From Mercurialis annua (taxonomy: Eukaryota > Streptophyta > Magnoliopsida > Malpighiales > Euphorbiaceae), in assembly GCF_937616625.2 (NCBI RefSeq), contig NC_065575.1, positions 3,479,501-3,543,500 of the forward strand: 64,000 nt of DNA. The letters run 5' to 3'. Under the pieces are notes generated by a model that worked only from the letters and a program-made list of their open reading frames with translations, was not told the DNA's origin and made no database searches. Position numbers and translations under genes: made by a program. This document shows, piece by piece, positions 45,424-57,259 of this stretch (within the stretch, counting starts at the first letter, position 1; each line of letters starts with the position of its first letter).

Positions 45424-46332
45424 ATGGGTTGGGACCAGAATTGTGTGGTTTGTGGGAGTTTCTATCACACTGAGGCTGAATGTCCAATACTTTATCCAAC
45501 TTCAAATGAACATGTCAACTTTGTGGGTGGTCAATGTCAAGCTAGTGATCCTTATTCCAACACGTATAATTTGGGATGTGACAACCATCAAAATTATGGG
45601 TGGAACAACAATTGGGATAACATCCAAACATATCAAGACCAATGGAACTCTGATTTCAACTTTGGGGATGACCTGCAGTATTCATATGAGACTGAACAGC
45701 AGAGAGAGCTGGAAGAGTCTCTCCATACCAAGTTTGATAAAATGATGGAGATGATGATGAAGAATGATGCTGAGACGCAGAAAACATTAAGGAATCATGC
45801 TGCCACTATCCACAATCTTGAGTTGCAGAATCATCAGATGGCCCAAGCACTGCAGACTCGAAATCAAGGGGGTTTACCATCCACTACTGAGGTAAATCCA
45901 AAAGAACAAGCCATGGACATGGAGTTGGAGTTGGAAAGTGACAAGGCATTAGTGGAACGTCATTCCATAAAAGTGTCTGCAGAGGACGAGAAAGAACAGT
46001 GTGAGAGTAGTAAGCTTGAAGCTTCAGTTCCTGGCCCACTTACTTTTTCCATGAGCTTCAATGAGGAAAGTGGGGAGGAGTTTGGTATTACAGTACTCTA
46101 TGAGGAAATCAACAAAACCTTTGACTACAGGGATCCATTCTTGGAAGGGTTTGATTCCGAGTATGACGGAAATAATATCAAACATGTGAATATGCTTAAC
46201 ACTCCTCCTGTTTTTTATTACAAGGATAATGAATACTCTGTATTATCTGATTTATATTTGAAGAAGCCAACAAAGGAAAAGAGGGAAAAGATGCTACCAA
46301 GACGGCTTCCTCATGTTAGGTTGCATTATTAG
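45424..46332 (+). CDS. Athila-type partial Gag protein, copy 2
   Basis: 302 residues, identical in protein sequence to copies 1 and 3. Same start context (AAAGCATAATGG) 135 bp downstream of the primer-binding site. The DNA just after the stop has GGATTCTA where copies 1 and 3 have GGACTCTA. See copy 1 for domains. Confidence 0.85.
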   Translation: MGWDQNCVVCGSFYHTEAECPILYPTSNEHVNFVGGQCQASDPYSNTYNLGCDNHQNYGWNNNWDNIQTYQDQWNSDFNFGDDLQYSYETEQQRELEESLHTKFDKMMEMMMKNDAETQKTLRNHAATIHNLELQNHQMAQALQTRNQGGLPSTTEVNPKEQAMDMELELESDKALVERHSIKVSAEDEKEQCESSKLEASVPGPLTFSMSFNEESGEEFGITVLYEEINKTFDYRDPFLEGFDSEYDGNNIKHVNMLNTPPVFYYKDNEYSVLSDLYLKKPTKEKREKMLPRRLPHVRLHY

Positions 46333-48135
46333 CAACCTTACGCGAAGAGTCTAGCTTTGGATTCTAACTAAAGCGCGCTTGGGAGGCAATCCCAAGGGTA
46401 TCTTTCTCTTCACCCTTTACACTTTTATGTTTCAGTCATGTTCTTATTTTTATTTCATTGCATTGGGGACAATGCATGAACTAGTGTGAGGGTGGGGAAA
46501 ACATTTTATTTTTGTGTTGTGTCTTGTTTTATGTCTTGTCTTTATTTTATGTTTGTCTTTATGTTTATGTCTGTAGTAGTCTATGGTTGTGAACCTTATT
46601 ATCTACTCATGGGTGATGTTTGTTTAGTCCTAAATAGCCTAATGATAATGGTTATGTCATGATTCAAGAATTATTAGCATGTTTCTTTCCCCTACGTGAT
46701 GAATGAGTTAAATGTGTTTTTAATTGTTGACAACAATTGGAGAATGTAGTTAAGTGTTTCGTACTTGATTTTGACGACATGGGTCACTGCGACTAGGGTG
46801 AAAATTTGAGTTTAATGAAATGCTTGTAATTTGATGATTGTTGTGAAATCTGGCATGTGAATTAAGATTGAGCTACGGTGCAAACTGTTGAAAACTTGAG
46901 TAAATAATGGCAGTGTTTGAGGTAGTGAATTACATGGTGAACACACGACTAATTTTGTGAGATTTTGAGCCTATGGGAGCATATATTTTTTATGCTTATT
47001 TTTCTTGTTGTGTGGTTTGAAGCATGTCTGTATTCTCTAGAACTTGCCTGGTTTCCGTTGTCACATTGCACAGTTAAGTTGAAAAACATGAAGATGATAA
47101 ATGGCATTTAGGATTCACCTTTTCGTTAGACCACTTAAACAGCCTACCTTTTTACCTTTAGTTTACCCAAGTTGAGCCTTAGCCTTATTTTTGTTTATTT
47201 ACACACTTTACACACATTTTACCTTTTCTCATCTTTCCACTTTCTACCTTGATTGATTTGGCAAATTGACTGACATTGCAGAAAACTAGTGTGAGGATGT
47301 AGTAACATCCTAGCTCGTGATTATTTGTTTGATGATCTCTTGGTTTTTGTGATTATTAGTGCCTCTTGGAGTTCAGAAAAAAAATACAAGAAGCAAAAGC
47401 TTAGGAAAATGTATAAAAAGAAAAAAAAAATCAGAATATTGAGCTTAAAAGAAAAAAAAAAGAGAACTCGAGGAAATAAAAAAAAGAATGAGAGATTGTA
47501 TTTTTAGAGAGCTAATGTGATTAATTTTCTGGTTTCCTTTGATCTATGTTGGTTTGTCAAGTCATGATTACCTCTCCTTTACCTTGTACCATACCCTAGC
47601 CTAAGCCCCATTACAACCTAAACAAAGTCCATTTTGATTTGTGTTATTGACTCGACTGAGTAGTGGAATGATGGATTACAGGCAAGCTTATGGTAGGATT
47701 AGAATGTTTCAATTTTTGAGTGCGGAATTTTTGAACCCTTAAACACATGAGTGTTAGAGTGTACCTTGTGAGTTATTTTGCCATGTGATTTTACGATTCA
47801 AGCATTGTTGTTTTTACTCATAGGACTAAAACGTTTGTTACCTTTGTTTTTGGTGAGTTTGCATGCTCTGATTTAACAATACGTATTAGGTTCGAGTATG
47901 AGTGAACTTGTTTGAGTATTCTTGGTGGTATTGATTCATGTCGTGATTTTAAGTAAGTTGACTTGGTTTATATTCTCTTTGTGTTGTCGGTTTTAAAAGC
48001 AGGATTCAACTGATTCATCACTTTAGGGGCTTGAAAAATGTTAACTTTTTGTTGATATTGACATTCGATTTGATTTGGGCTATAGCACGATTCTTTCTTG
48101 CTTGAGGACAAGCAAAGGTTAAGTGTGAGGATGTT
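46333..48135 (+). other. Non-coding internal region, copy 2
   Basis: Nearly identical to 41837-43639, including the A/G-rich tract at about 47380-47500 and the purine-rich end before LTR 3. Confidence 0.75.
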
Positions 48136-49761
48136 TGATAGGAGTAGAATTACTCTTATATTACCATTGATTTCCGAGTCATTTACATGCGTTTAGTTAT
48201 CATATTTGAGCAATAAGAGTCTTATTTGTTGTTTGAGCGTTTCAGGTACCATCGCACGTATTTCATAAAGTTTTGGGCTAAATCAAGGTGAATCGAAGAA
48301 TTTTGTGAGACTTCGGGATTGGAGTTGAAGTCAAGTGGGAAGTTGTGGAAAGGTCCGAAGAAAATAGGCAATGGAGCACAAATTCATACTTATGAAACTG
48401 ACCCCGCTGTATTGATCGAACGTTCTGAAGTATTTAGAGACTTTAATTGACTTTGTGTTCTTCACAAGAAATAAAGTAGACATCCTAAGCTTTCTATAGA
48501 ATCAAGAATCGCTTCATTCCGACGTGTCTACAAGAAGTTATGAGGTTTTGAAGTCGATGGTCGTGCTGCTGAAAGGGAGGCGCGTTGATCCCACAGCGCC
48601 TCGCATCGCGCCTCAAAAGAAGAACAAAAATTGGTTGCAAGGCACGATGGGTCCATAGCGCCTCGCAACGCGCCTCCCATCGCGCCTCACCTGCTGAAAA
48701 CATAAAAAAGACTGTTTTGACCTCGTGACTTCATTCCGATGCTTAATTTATGAAGGGGCAACTTCGGGACTTCACCAAATACGAATCTAAGACTGACAAT
48801 GGGTATATATAGTGGTTTTTACAACCAAATTAGGGTTCACTTGGTTCGCTTAGTTCGACTACCATTGTATTAGACTAAAAACAATAGATTAGATTTATTT
48901 CAGATTAGTTCACCGTTCTTCGATTTGATTACTTTTTGAGCTGGATTTTATTCTTCGATATTATATTGGGATTTTTATGCGATTAAGGTACGATAATTCA
49001 GAGAGATCTTTTTCATTGTTTATCTTATCAATTATGAATTCTATATATTGTATTGTTGGTTTATCTTTGATCATGAGTAACTAACCCCATCGTCGGGGAT
49101 TATTGATTGAATTTATGCTTTATTAATTAATTGGTTTATTGGGTTTTTGTTATAATTGCGTATTAATTACTGTTCTTAATGCTTAGTTTAATTTGATCAC
49201 TTAAACTATTGGCTTGTGTTTTAATTGTAACTTGAGAGAGTTGAATTGAAATAGACCGTGTAATCAATAACACAGGAGTTAACAACACGAGAGTGAATTA
49301 GCGAATGTGTGTTCTTTAGGTTTGCTTAACAAACATCAATCAAGTAATTATTTAGGTTAATTATAACACGAGAGTGAGTAGTTGCCTATTAATTGTTTAA
49401 TCGACTGTTTTTGCCTGTAGCGGCTTGAGAGAGAGCTATAGGTGCCTTAGATCAGCCTGAACCGCAATTTAATAACGAAATCCATAAACCATGAGATTAA
49501 TGGCATAAAGTAGATTAATAATCCCTGATCTTTCTCATTATTGTTTAAATCTTATTTAATTTACAGCCTTAGTTTACTTTATTCTTTAATTGTTTAATCT
49601 AGCTTTTAAATTTACATACTTCAATCCAAATTATCCTTTTAACTATCCGAATCGAGTCTCCTAATTGGTTGTCTTTAGTAGCTTTCCTTGTGGGTACGAT
49701 ATCCGGACTTCACAGTCTGTATTACGAGTTGACACTGTACGCTTGCAGTATTTTGCCAACA
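48136..49761 (+). repeat. LTR 3 of the Athila-derived array
   Basis: 1626 bp. It shares the T variant with LTR 2, which suggests that LTR 2 and LTR 3 arose from one another by a unit duplication. Confidence 0.9.
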
Positions 49762-49919
49762 AGTTTTTGGCGCTGTTGCCGGGGAAAGCTTATCTTTAAC
49801 AACTAAGTTAGGATAGCTTGGCTTGTTTTAGTTTTTATTTTTTCTTGTTTTACGCCGTGGGTATTTGTTGATTTATCTCCAGGTACTTTTTCTATGGTGT
49901 ACTTATTTAAAAAAGCATA

Positions 49920-50828
49920 ATGGGTTGGGACCAGAATTGTGTGGTTTGTGGGAGTTTCTATCACACTGAGGCTGAATGTCCAATACTTTATCCAACTTCA
50001 AATGAACATGTCAACTTTGTGGGTGGTCAATGTCAAGCTAGTGATCCTTATTCCAACACGTATAATTTGGGATGTGACAACCATCAAAATTATGGGTGGA
50101 ACAACAATTGGGATAACATCCAAACATATCAAGACCAATGGAACTCTGATTTCAACTTTGGGGATGACCTGCAGTATTCATATGAGACTGAACAGCAGAG
50201 AGAGCTGGAAGAGTCTCTCCATACCAAGTTTGATAAAATGATGGAGATGATGATGAAGAATGATGCTGAGACGCAGAAAACATTAAGGAATCATGCTGCC
50301 ACTATCCACAATCTTGAGTTGCAGAATCATCAGATGGCCCAAGCACTGCAGACTCGAAATCAAGGGGGTTTACCATCCACTACTGAGGTAAATCCAAAAG
50401 AACAAGCCATGGACATGGAGTTGGAGTTGGAAAGTGACAAGGCATTAGTGGAACGTCATTCCATAAAAGTGTCTGCAGAGGACGAGAAAGAACAGTGTGA
50501 GAGTAGTAAGCTTGAAGCTTCAGTTCCTGGCCCACTTACTTTTTCCATGAGCTTCAATGAGGAAAGTGGGGAGGAGTTTGGTATTACAGTACTCTATGAG
50601 GAAATCAACAAAACCTTTGACTACAGGGATCCATTCTTGGAAGGGTTTGATTCCGAGTATGACGGAAATAATATCAAACATGTGAATATGCTTAACACTC
50701 CTCCTGTTTTTTATTACAAGGATAATGAATACTCTGTATTATCTGATTTATATTTGAAGAAGCCAACAAAGGAAAAGAGGGAAAAGATGCTACCAAGACG
50801 GCTTCCTCATGTTAGGTTGCATTATTAG
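49920..50828 (+). CDS. Athila-type partial Gag protein, copy 3
   Basis: 302 residues, identical to copies 1 and 2 in protein sequence. Its downstream region is the most diverged of the three. See copy 1 for domains. Confidence 0.85.
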   Translation: MGWDQNCVVCGSFYHTEAECPILYPTSNEHVNFVGGQCQASDPYSNTYNLGCDNHQNYGWNNNWDNIQTYQDQWNSDFNFGDDLQYSYETEQQRELEESLHTKFDKMMEMMMKNDAETQKTLRNHAATIHNLELQNHQMAQALQTRNQGGLPSTTEVNPKEQAMDMELELESDKALVERHSIKVSAEDEKEQCESSKLEASVPGPLTFSMSFNEESGEEFGITVLYEEINKTFDYRDPFLEGFDSEYDGNNIKHVNMLNTPPVFYYKDNEYSVLSDLYLKKPTKEKREKMLPRRLPHVRLHY

Positions 50829-52630
50829 CAACCTTACGCGAAGAGTCTAGCTTTGGACTCTAACTAAAGCGCGCTTGGGAGGCAATCCCAAGGGTATCTT
50901 TCTCTTCACCCTTTACACTTTTATGTTTCAGTCATGTTCTTATTTTTATTTCATTGCATTGGGGACAATGCATGAACTAGTGTGAGGGTGGGGAAAACAT
51001 TTTATTTTTGTGTTGTGTCTTGTTTTATGTCTTGTCTTTATTTTATGTTTGTCTTTATGTTTATGTCTGTAGTAGTCTATGGTTGTGAACCTTATTATCT
51101 ACTCATGGGTGATGTTTGTTTAGTCCTAAATAGCCTAATGATAATGGTTATGTCATGATTCAAGAATTATTAGCATGTTTCTTTCCCCTACGTGATGAAT
51201 GAGTTAAATGTGTTTTTAATTGTTGACAACAATTGGAGAATGTAGTTAAGTGTTTCGTACTTGATTTTGACGACATGGGTCACTGCGACTAGGGTGAAAA
51301 TTTGAGTTTAATGAAATGCTTGTAATTTGATGATTGTTGTGAAATCTGGCATGTGAATTAAGATTGAGCTACGGTGCAAACTGTTGAAAACTTGAGTAAA
51401 TAATGGCAGTGTTTGAGGTAGTGAATTACATGGTGAACACACGACTAATTTTGTGAGATTTTGAGCCTATGGGAGCATATATTTTTTATGCTTATTTTTC
51501 TTGTTGTGTGGTTTGAAGCATGTCTGTATTCTCTAGAACTTGCCTGGTTTCCGTTGTCACATTGCACAGTTAAGTTGAAAAACATGAAGATGATAAATGG
51601 CATTTAGGATTCACCTTTTCGTTAGACCACTTAAACAGCCTACCTTTTTACCTTTAGTTTACCCAAGTTGAGCCTTAGCCTTATTTTTGTTTATTTACAC
51701 ACTTTACACACATTTTACCTTTTCTCATCTTTCCACTTTCTACCTTGATTGATTTGGCAAATTGACTGACATTGCAGGAAACTAGTGTGAGGATGTAGTA
51801 ACATCCTAGCTCGTGATTATTTGTTTGGTGATCTCTTGGTTTTTATGATTATTAGTGCCTCTTGGAGTTCAGAAAAAAAATACAAGAAGCAAAAGCTTAG
51901 GAAAATGTATAAAAAGAAAAAAAAATCAGAATATTGAGCTTAAAAGAAAAAAAAAAGAGAACTCGAGGAAATAAAAAAAAGAATGAGAGATTGTATTTTT
52001 AGAGAGCTAATGTGAATTATTTTCTGGTTTCCTTTGATCTATGTTGGTTTGTCAAGTCATGATTACCTCTCCTTTACCTTGTACCATACCCTACCCTAAG
52101 CCCCATTACAACCTAAACAAAGTCCATTTTGATTTGTGTTATTGACTCGACTGAGTAGTGGAATGATGGATTACAGGCAAGCTTATGGTAGGATTAGAAT
52201 GTTTCAATTTTTGAGTGCGGAATTTTTGAACCCTTAAACACATGAGTGTTAGAGTGTACCTTGTGAGTTATTTTTCCATGTGATTTTACGATTCAAGCAT
52301 TGTTGTTTTTACTCATAGGACTAAAACGTTTGTTACCTTTGTTTTTGGTGAGTTTGCATGCTCTGATTTAACAATACGTATTAGGTTCGAGTATGAGTGA
52401 ACTTGTTTGAGTATTCTTGGTGGTATTGATTCATGTCGTGATTTTAAGTAAGTTGACTTGGTTTATATTCTCTTTGTGTTGTCGGTTTTAAAAGCAGGAT
52501 TCAACTGATTCATCACTTTAGGGGCTTGAAAAATGTTAACTTTTTGTTGATATTGACATTCGATTTGATTTGGGCTATAGCACGATTCTTTCTTGCTTGA
52601 GGACAAGCAAAGGTTAAGTGTGAGGATGTT
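50829..52630 (+). other. Non-coding internal region, copy 3
   Basis: It differs from copies 1 and 2 at several places (GCAGGAAACTAG, TTTGGTGATC, TTTTATGATT, GTGAATTATTTT, ACCCTACCC, TTTTTCCATG), while those two agree with each other. It is therefore the older or outgroup unit of the three. Confidence 0.75.
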
Positions 52631-54249
52631 TGATAGGAGTAGAATTACTCTTATATTACCATTGATTTCCGAGTCATTTACATGCGTTTAGTTATCATAT
52701 TTGAGCAATAAGAGTCTTATTTGTTGTTTGAGCGTTTCAGGTACCATCGCACGTATTTCATAAAGTTTTGGGCTAAATCAAGGTGAATCGAAGAATTTTG
52801 TGAGACTTCGGGATTGGAGTTGAAGTCAAGTGGGAAGTTGTGGAAAGGTCCGAAGAAAATAGGCAATGGAGCACAAATTCATACTTATGAAACTGACCCC
52901 GCTGCATTGATCGAACGTTCTGAAGTATTTAGAGACTTTAATTGACTTTGTGTTCTTCACAAGAAATAAAGTAGACATCCTAAGCTTTCTATAGAATCAA
53001 GAATCGCTTCATTCCGACGTGTCTACAAGAAGTTATGAGGTTTTGAAGTCGATGGTCGTGCTGCTGAAAGGGAGGCGCGTTGATCCCACAGCGCCTCGCA
53101 TCGCGCCTCAAAAGAAGAACAAAAATTGGTTGCAAGGCACGATGGGTCCATAGCGCCTCGCAACGCGCCTCCCATCGCGCCTCACCTGCTGAAAACATAA
53201 AAAAGACTGTTTTGACCTCGTGACTTCATTCCGATGCTTAATTTATGAAGGGGCAACTTCGGGACTTCACCAAATACGAATCTAAGACTGACAATGGGTA
53301 TATATAGTGGTTTTTACAACCAAATTAGGGTTCACTTGGTTCGCTTAGTTCGACTACCATTGTATTAGACTAAAAACAATAGATTAGATTTATTTCAGAT
53401 TAGTTCACCGTTCTTCGATTTGATTACTTTTTGAGCTGGATTTTATTCTTCGATATTATATTGGGATTTTTATGCGATTAAGGTACGATAATTCAGAGAG
53501 ATCTTTTTCATTGTTTATCTTATCAATTATGAATTCTATATATTGTATTGTTGGTTTATCTTTGATCATGAGTAACTAACCCCATCGTCGGGGATTATTG
53601 ATTGAATTTATGCTTTATTAATTAATTGGTTTATTGGGTTTTTGTTATAATTGCGTATTAATTACTGTTCTTAATGCTTAGTTTAATTTGATCACTTAAA
53701 CTATTGGCTTGTGTTTTAATTGTAACTTGAGAGAGTTGAATTGAAATAGACCGTGTAATCAATAACACAGGAGTTAACAACACGAGAGTGAATTAGCGAA
53801 TGTGTGTTCTTTAGGTTTGCTTAACAAACATCAATCAAGTAATTATTTAGGTTAATTATAACACGAGAGTGAGTAGTTGCCTATTAATTGTTTAATCGAC
53901 TGTTTTTGCCTGTAGCGGCTTGAGAGAGAGCTATAGGTGCCTTAGATCAGCCTGAACCGCAATTTAATAACGAAATCCATAAACCATGAGATTAATGGCA
54001 TAAAGTAGATTAATAATCCCTGATCTTTCTCATTATTGTTTAAATCTTATTTAATTTATAGCCTTAGTTTACTTTATTCTTTAATTGTTTAATCTAAATT
54101 TACATACTTCAATCCAAATTATCCTTTTAACTATCCGAATCGAGTCTCCTAATTGGTTGTCTTTAGTAGCTTTCCTTGTGGGTACGATATCCGGACTTCA
54201 CAGTCTGTATTACGAGTTGACACTGTACGCTTGCAGTATTTTGCCAACA
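52631..54249 (+). repeat. LTR 4 of the Athila-derived array
   Basis: 1619 bp; a 7-bp deletion near 54096 explains the shorter length. It is followed by a full primer-binding site (54256-54273), although it is the last LTR in the array. A normal 3' LTR would be followed directly by host DNA. Confidence 0.9.
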
Positions 54250-54273
54250 AGTTTTTGGCGCCGTTGCCGGGGA

Positions 54274-54994
54274 ACCAAGTGAACCCTAATTTGGTTGTAA
54301 AAACCACTATATATACCCATTGTCAGTCTTAGATTCGTATTTGGTGAAGTCCCGAAGTTGCCCCTTCATAAATTAAGCATCGGAATGAAGTCACGAGGTC
54401 AAAACAGTCTTTTTTATGTTTTCAGCAGGTGAGGCGCGATGGGAGGCGCGTTGCGAGGCGCTATGGACCCATCGTGCCTTGCAACCAATTTTTGTTCTTC
54501 TTTTGAGGCGCGATGCGAGGCGCTGTGGGATCAACGCGCCTCCCGTCGCGCCTCCCTTTCAGCAGCACGACCATGACTTCAAAATCTCATAACTTCTTGT
54601 AGACACGTCGGAATGAAGCGATTCTTGATTCTATAGAAAGTTTAGGATGTCTACTTTATTTCTTGTGAAGAACACAAAGTCAATTAAAGTCTCTAAATAC
54701 TTCAGAACGTTCGATCAATGCAGCGGGGTCAGTTTTATAAGTATGAATTTGTGCTCCATTGCCTATTTTCTTCGGACCTTTCCACAACTTCCCACTTGAC
54801 TTCAACTCCAATCCCGAAGTCTCACAAAATTCTTCGATTCACCTTGATTTAGCCCAAAACTTTATGAAATACGTGCGATGGTACCTGAAACGCTCAAACA
54901 ACAAATAAGACTCTTATTGCTCAAATATGATAACTAAACGCATGTAAATGACTCGGAAATCAATGGTAATATAAGAGTAATTCTACTCCTATCA
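54274..54994 (-). repeat. Inverted partial LTR (U3) joined to the primer-binding site
   Basis: The reverse complement of the LTR from its TG terminus to about 40 bp past the TATA box, i.e. U3 to roughly the expected transcription start. Compared with LTR 1 it has about three substitutions, a 1-bp deletion and a 12-bp GC-rich insertion (a duplicated GGGAGGCGCG motif), so it was not copied from the adjacent LTRs. It ends CCTATCA directly at the GGACC target duplication. Confidence 0.9.
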
Positions 54995-55867
54995 GGACCC
55001 ACAACTTGGGATTAAGAGATGGTTGCGGTTAACTCGGTTGAACTATCTCGAGATCCAACCACTTGGACAATATGATCGAAAAAGTCATTATCGACGTGTT
55101 AAGTACGTCGTAGCATTTGAGTTTAGGGTTTCGAACAGATCTGATATTGAAAACTATTAAATTATATTTTATATTGGTTTATGTCTAATTAATCGTTTAT
55201 TATCGAAGTATATTTAATCATAAGTTATTATTTGAATATATATAAAGTATGTTTTATCATTAATGCAACCTTGCTTTAATTATAATACCGTTAGTAAATT
55301 TTATACTCACCCAGTTATGTCTGACCCGTTGATAGTTAAATTTTTCAGGTGTCCAGTAGATAGCGTTCAGATCGAGCCTCCACTTCTTGACTCGGAAGAC
55401 TCATCACTTTTTGCATGTACAACTTCTGACTCTCTAGCGCTGCAGTAGTTCAGGCTGATATTTTGTCGAGGTCCTATTAGCGGTTTAAGTATATTTTGGT
55501 CTAGTAACTGCTCCTGTTTATATCTTATTGTTAGGCCTCGTTTTCTGATTAACAAACAAACATCAGATGTAGTTATAGTTTAACTACTTAGTATGTTTAT
55601 TTTGTAAATGCTTAGAATGGATGGTACTTGGCAATATACGTATGGTTGTATAAAGTTTATCGTGCAGGGTGGTTTTTGATTTTACAGGTGTTGGTTAGTT
55701 AAAATTAGAGCCGTTATATTTCCGATTTTCCAAAAACAAAATATTAAATTTTATAATGCTTTTTAAACACGAAAACGTTTTAGGTAAATTTAGACTTACT
55801 ACGGGTTTCGGAACCAAAATTCTCATTCCCTAGCGCCTGCCTCGGCTCAAGAAATAGGGTCGTGACA
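54995..55867 (-). repeat. LTR-type repeat, right part, split by the Athila array
   Basis: The end, read in reverse, is TGTCACGACCC ... GGCGCTAGGGAATG ... GAAACCCGTAG, the leader of the same dispersed family as at 6965, 37001, 59027 and 62874. The ACTCACCCAGTTATGTCTGACCC phrase at 55306 matches the reverse of the GAGTGAGT phrase in those copies. No coding region. Confidence 0.65.
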
Positions 55868-56620
55868 GAAATAAAAGAACCGAATCTATTACCCACTTTC
55901 CTGAAGAAATCCTCATTCCAAGCTGAGAAGAGAACTCCTGAGATTTTAATCCAAACGTATCTTTCCTTCACTAAAAAATCTACAGCCACGAGAAAATGTC
56001 CTCAAAAAATTCTAGGGCCTTCAAGCTTAATAGATTCTGCTTATAAAAAGTTTCGTCGAAACTAAACATGATAAATCTTCCTCCGAGAAAAGAAGATCCA
56101 GAAAATCATGTATCTTTCCCACGTAGGAAATTCTCCACGTTAACAAAATCCGCATGTTCTATTACCTTACAAATAATGCAATTAGTATATTCCTCAATCA
56201 TGTCCGACATCGAGTTGTGAATAATATGTTTATCAAGTAAAACCTGAGCATAAGATCGGGCACCCCTGATTGATGGTTTGAATTGCCTGGGAGCTTGATC
56301 AGATCAAACAGAATCCTTATTAATCTCAGCAACCTGAACAGTTGCATGATGAGCTGAGGAACCTGATGCTGGATTAGGAAATTTTGCCAAAAAAAGCCTT
56401 AATCTTATAAGAGCCTATAATTACCATATTCAGCTGGGAAAGAGTATAATTAACTTCAATTAACCCTTCTATCCACATGAAACCAAATCGCCTATTCCTC
56501 CTATTCAACTTCCGAGCTATAGTCCCACGACCATTAATCCCGAATTTTGAAAATGTTCGCTGTAGGTCCGTGTAAAACCATGAATCCGGGAAAGTTTTGA
56601 AAAAACAAAACAGGGAAGAA
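55868..56620 (-). pseudogene. LINE ORF1-like remnant
   Basis: The minus strand reads FLVKERYVWIKISGVLFSAW, NEDFFRKVGNRFGSFIS (55989-55780 frame), and, nearer its N-terminal side at about 56500, GTIARKLNRRNRRFGFMWIE. This combination occurs in ORF1-type proteins of plant LINEs. Several stops interrupt it. It abuts the terminus of the LTR-type repeat. Confidence 0.68.
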
Positions 56621-56939
56621 ACTAATTAGGGTGAATACATGGGTAGGTAAACAGGTATTTTGTGGTGGATTGGTAGAAAAGAAGGTGGATTTTGGCTATG
56701 GTTATGATTTCTGGTAGAGTTTGTGGTAAGGTTTGTGACAATTGAAAATTTAGTAATTGGAAGATCTAGAAGAATAAAAAATAATACAAGAACTTTCTGG
56801 ATAAAAATGATATAATATGGTCTCCGTATGGATTTTGCCTATTAAAAATCATTTTGAATAAGAAGTCATCGAATTGCTCTTCTTGATTGGAAAAGTCAAC
56901 TCTTGATTATATTATATCACAAGAGGCATTACATATTTC
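56621..56939. other. Intergenic, no gene recognised
   Basis: Short AT-rich region between the LINE remnant and SPH unit 4. No features seen. Confidence 0.5.
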
Positions 56940-57259
56940 CATCCCAGTATTTTAATTTTTGGTTTTATAATATTTTATTCTACAATTTTCATACACATGG
57001 AAAGAATTAGTTTCTTATATTTTGAAAATAAATGACCAGTTTACCATAACGAGATAATAGAAAAAATTGATTCAAAGGCATAATTTCTAAATTCTATGAA
57101 TTCAGCCCTATAATAATTAAATTTGGACGACAACGGAATTCTTGGTGAGATAGCTCTCTAATTGAGATGGTTATTATATAGAATATCTAAATAAAAATTA
57201 CTATATTAAGAAAAATACTTTTTGTATCAAGCTAATATTATCTTCTATAACTATTATTA

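Larger units (their letters stand above)
39144..54994 (+). mobile_element. Array of a non-autonomous Athila-derived LTR retrotransposon with an inverted U3 end
   Basis: The layout is four LTRs and three internal domains head to tail (period 4496 bp; last step 4495), then the primer-binding site joined to an inverted partial LTR. The single target duplication GGACC (39139-39143 and 54995-54999) flanks the entire 15,851 bp. The outer left end is TGATAGG and the outer right end CCTATCA, so both ends are U3 ends, unlike a normal insertion. The tRNA-Asp-type primer-binding site, the gag fragment and the purine-rich tract context all match the Athila branch of Ty3/Gypsy. No protease, reverse transcriptase or integrase is encoded, so mobilisation must have depended on a partner element. 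Confidence 0.9.

Noticed and set aside
39144..54994. Assembly artefact as explanation for the triple array
   Set aside because: The units differ by several fixed variants and a 7-bp deletion, and the array has a coherent target duplication, so a pure assembly loop is unlikely. Long reads are still needed to confirm it.
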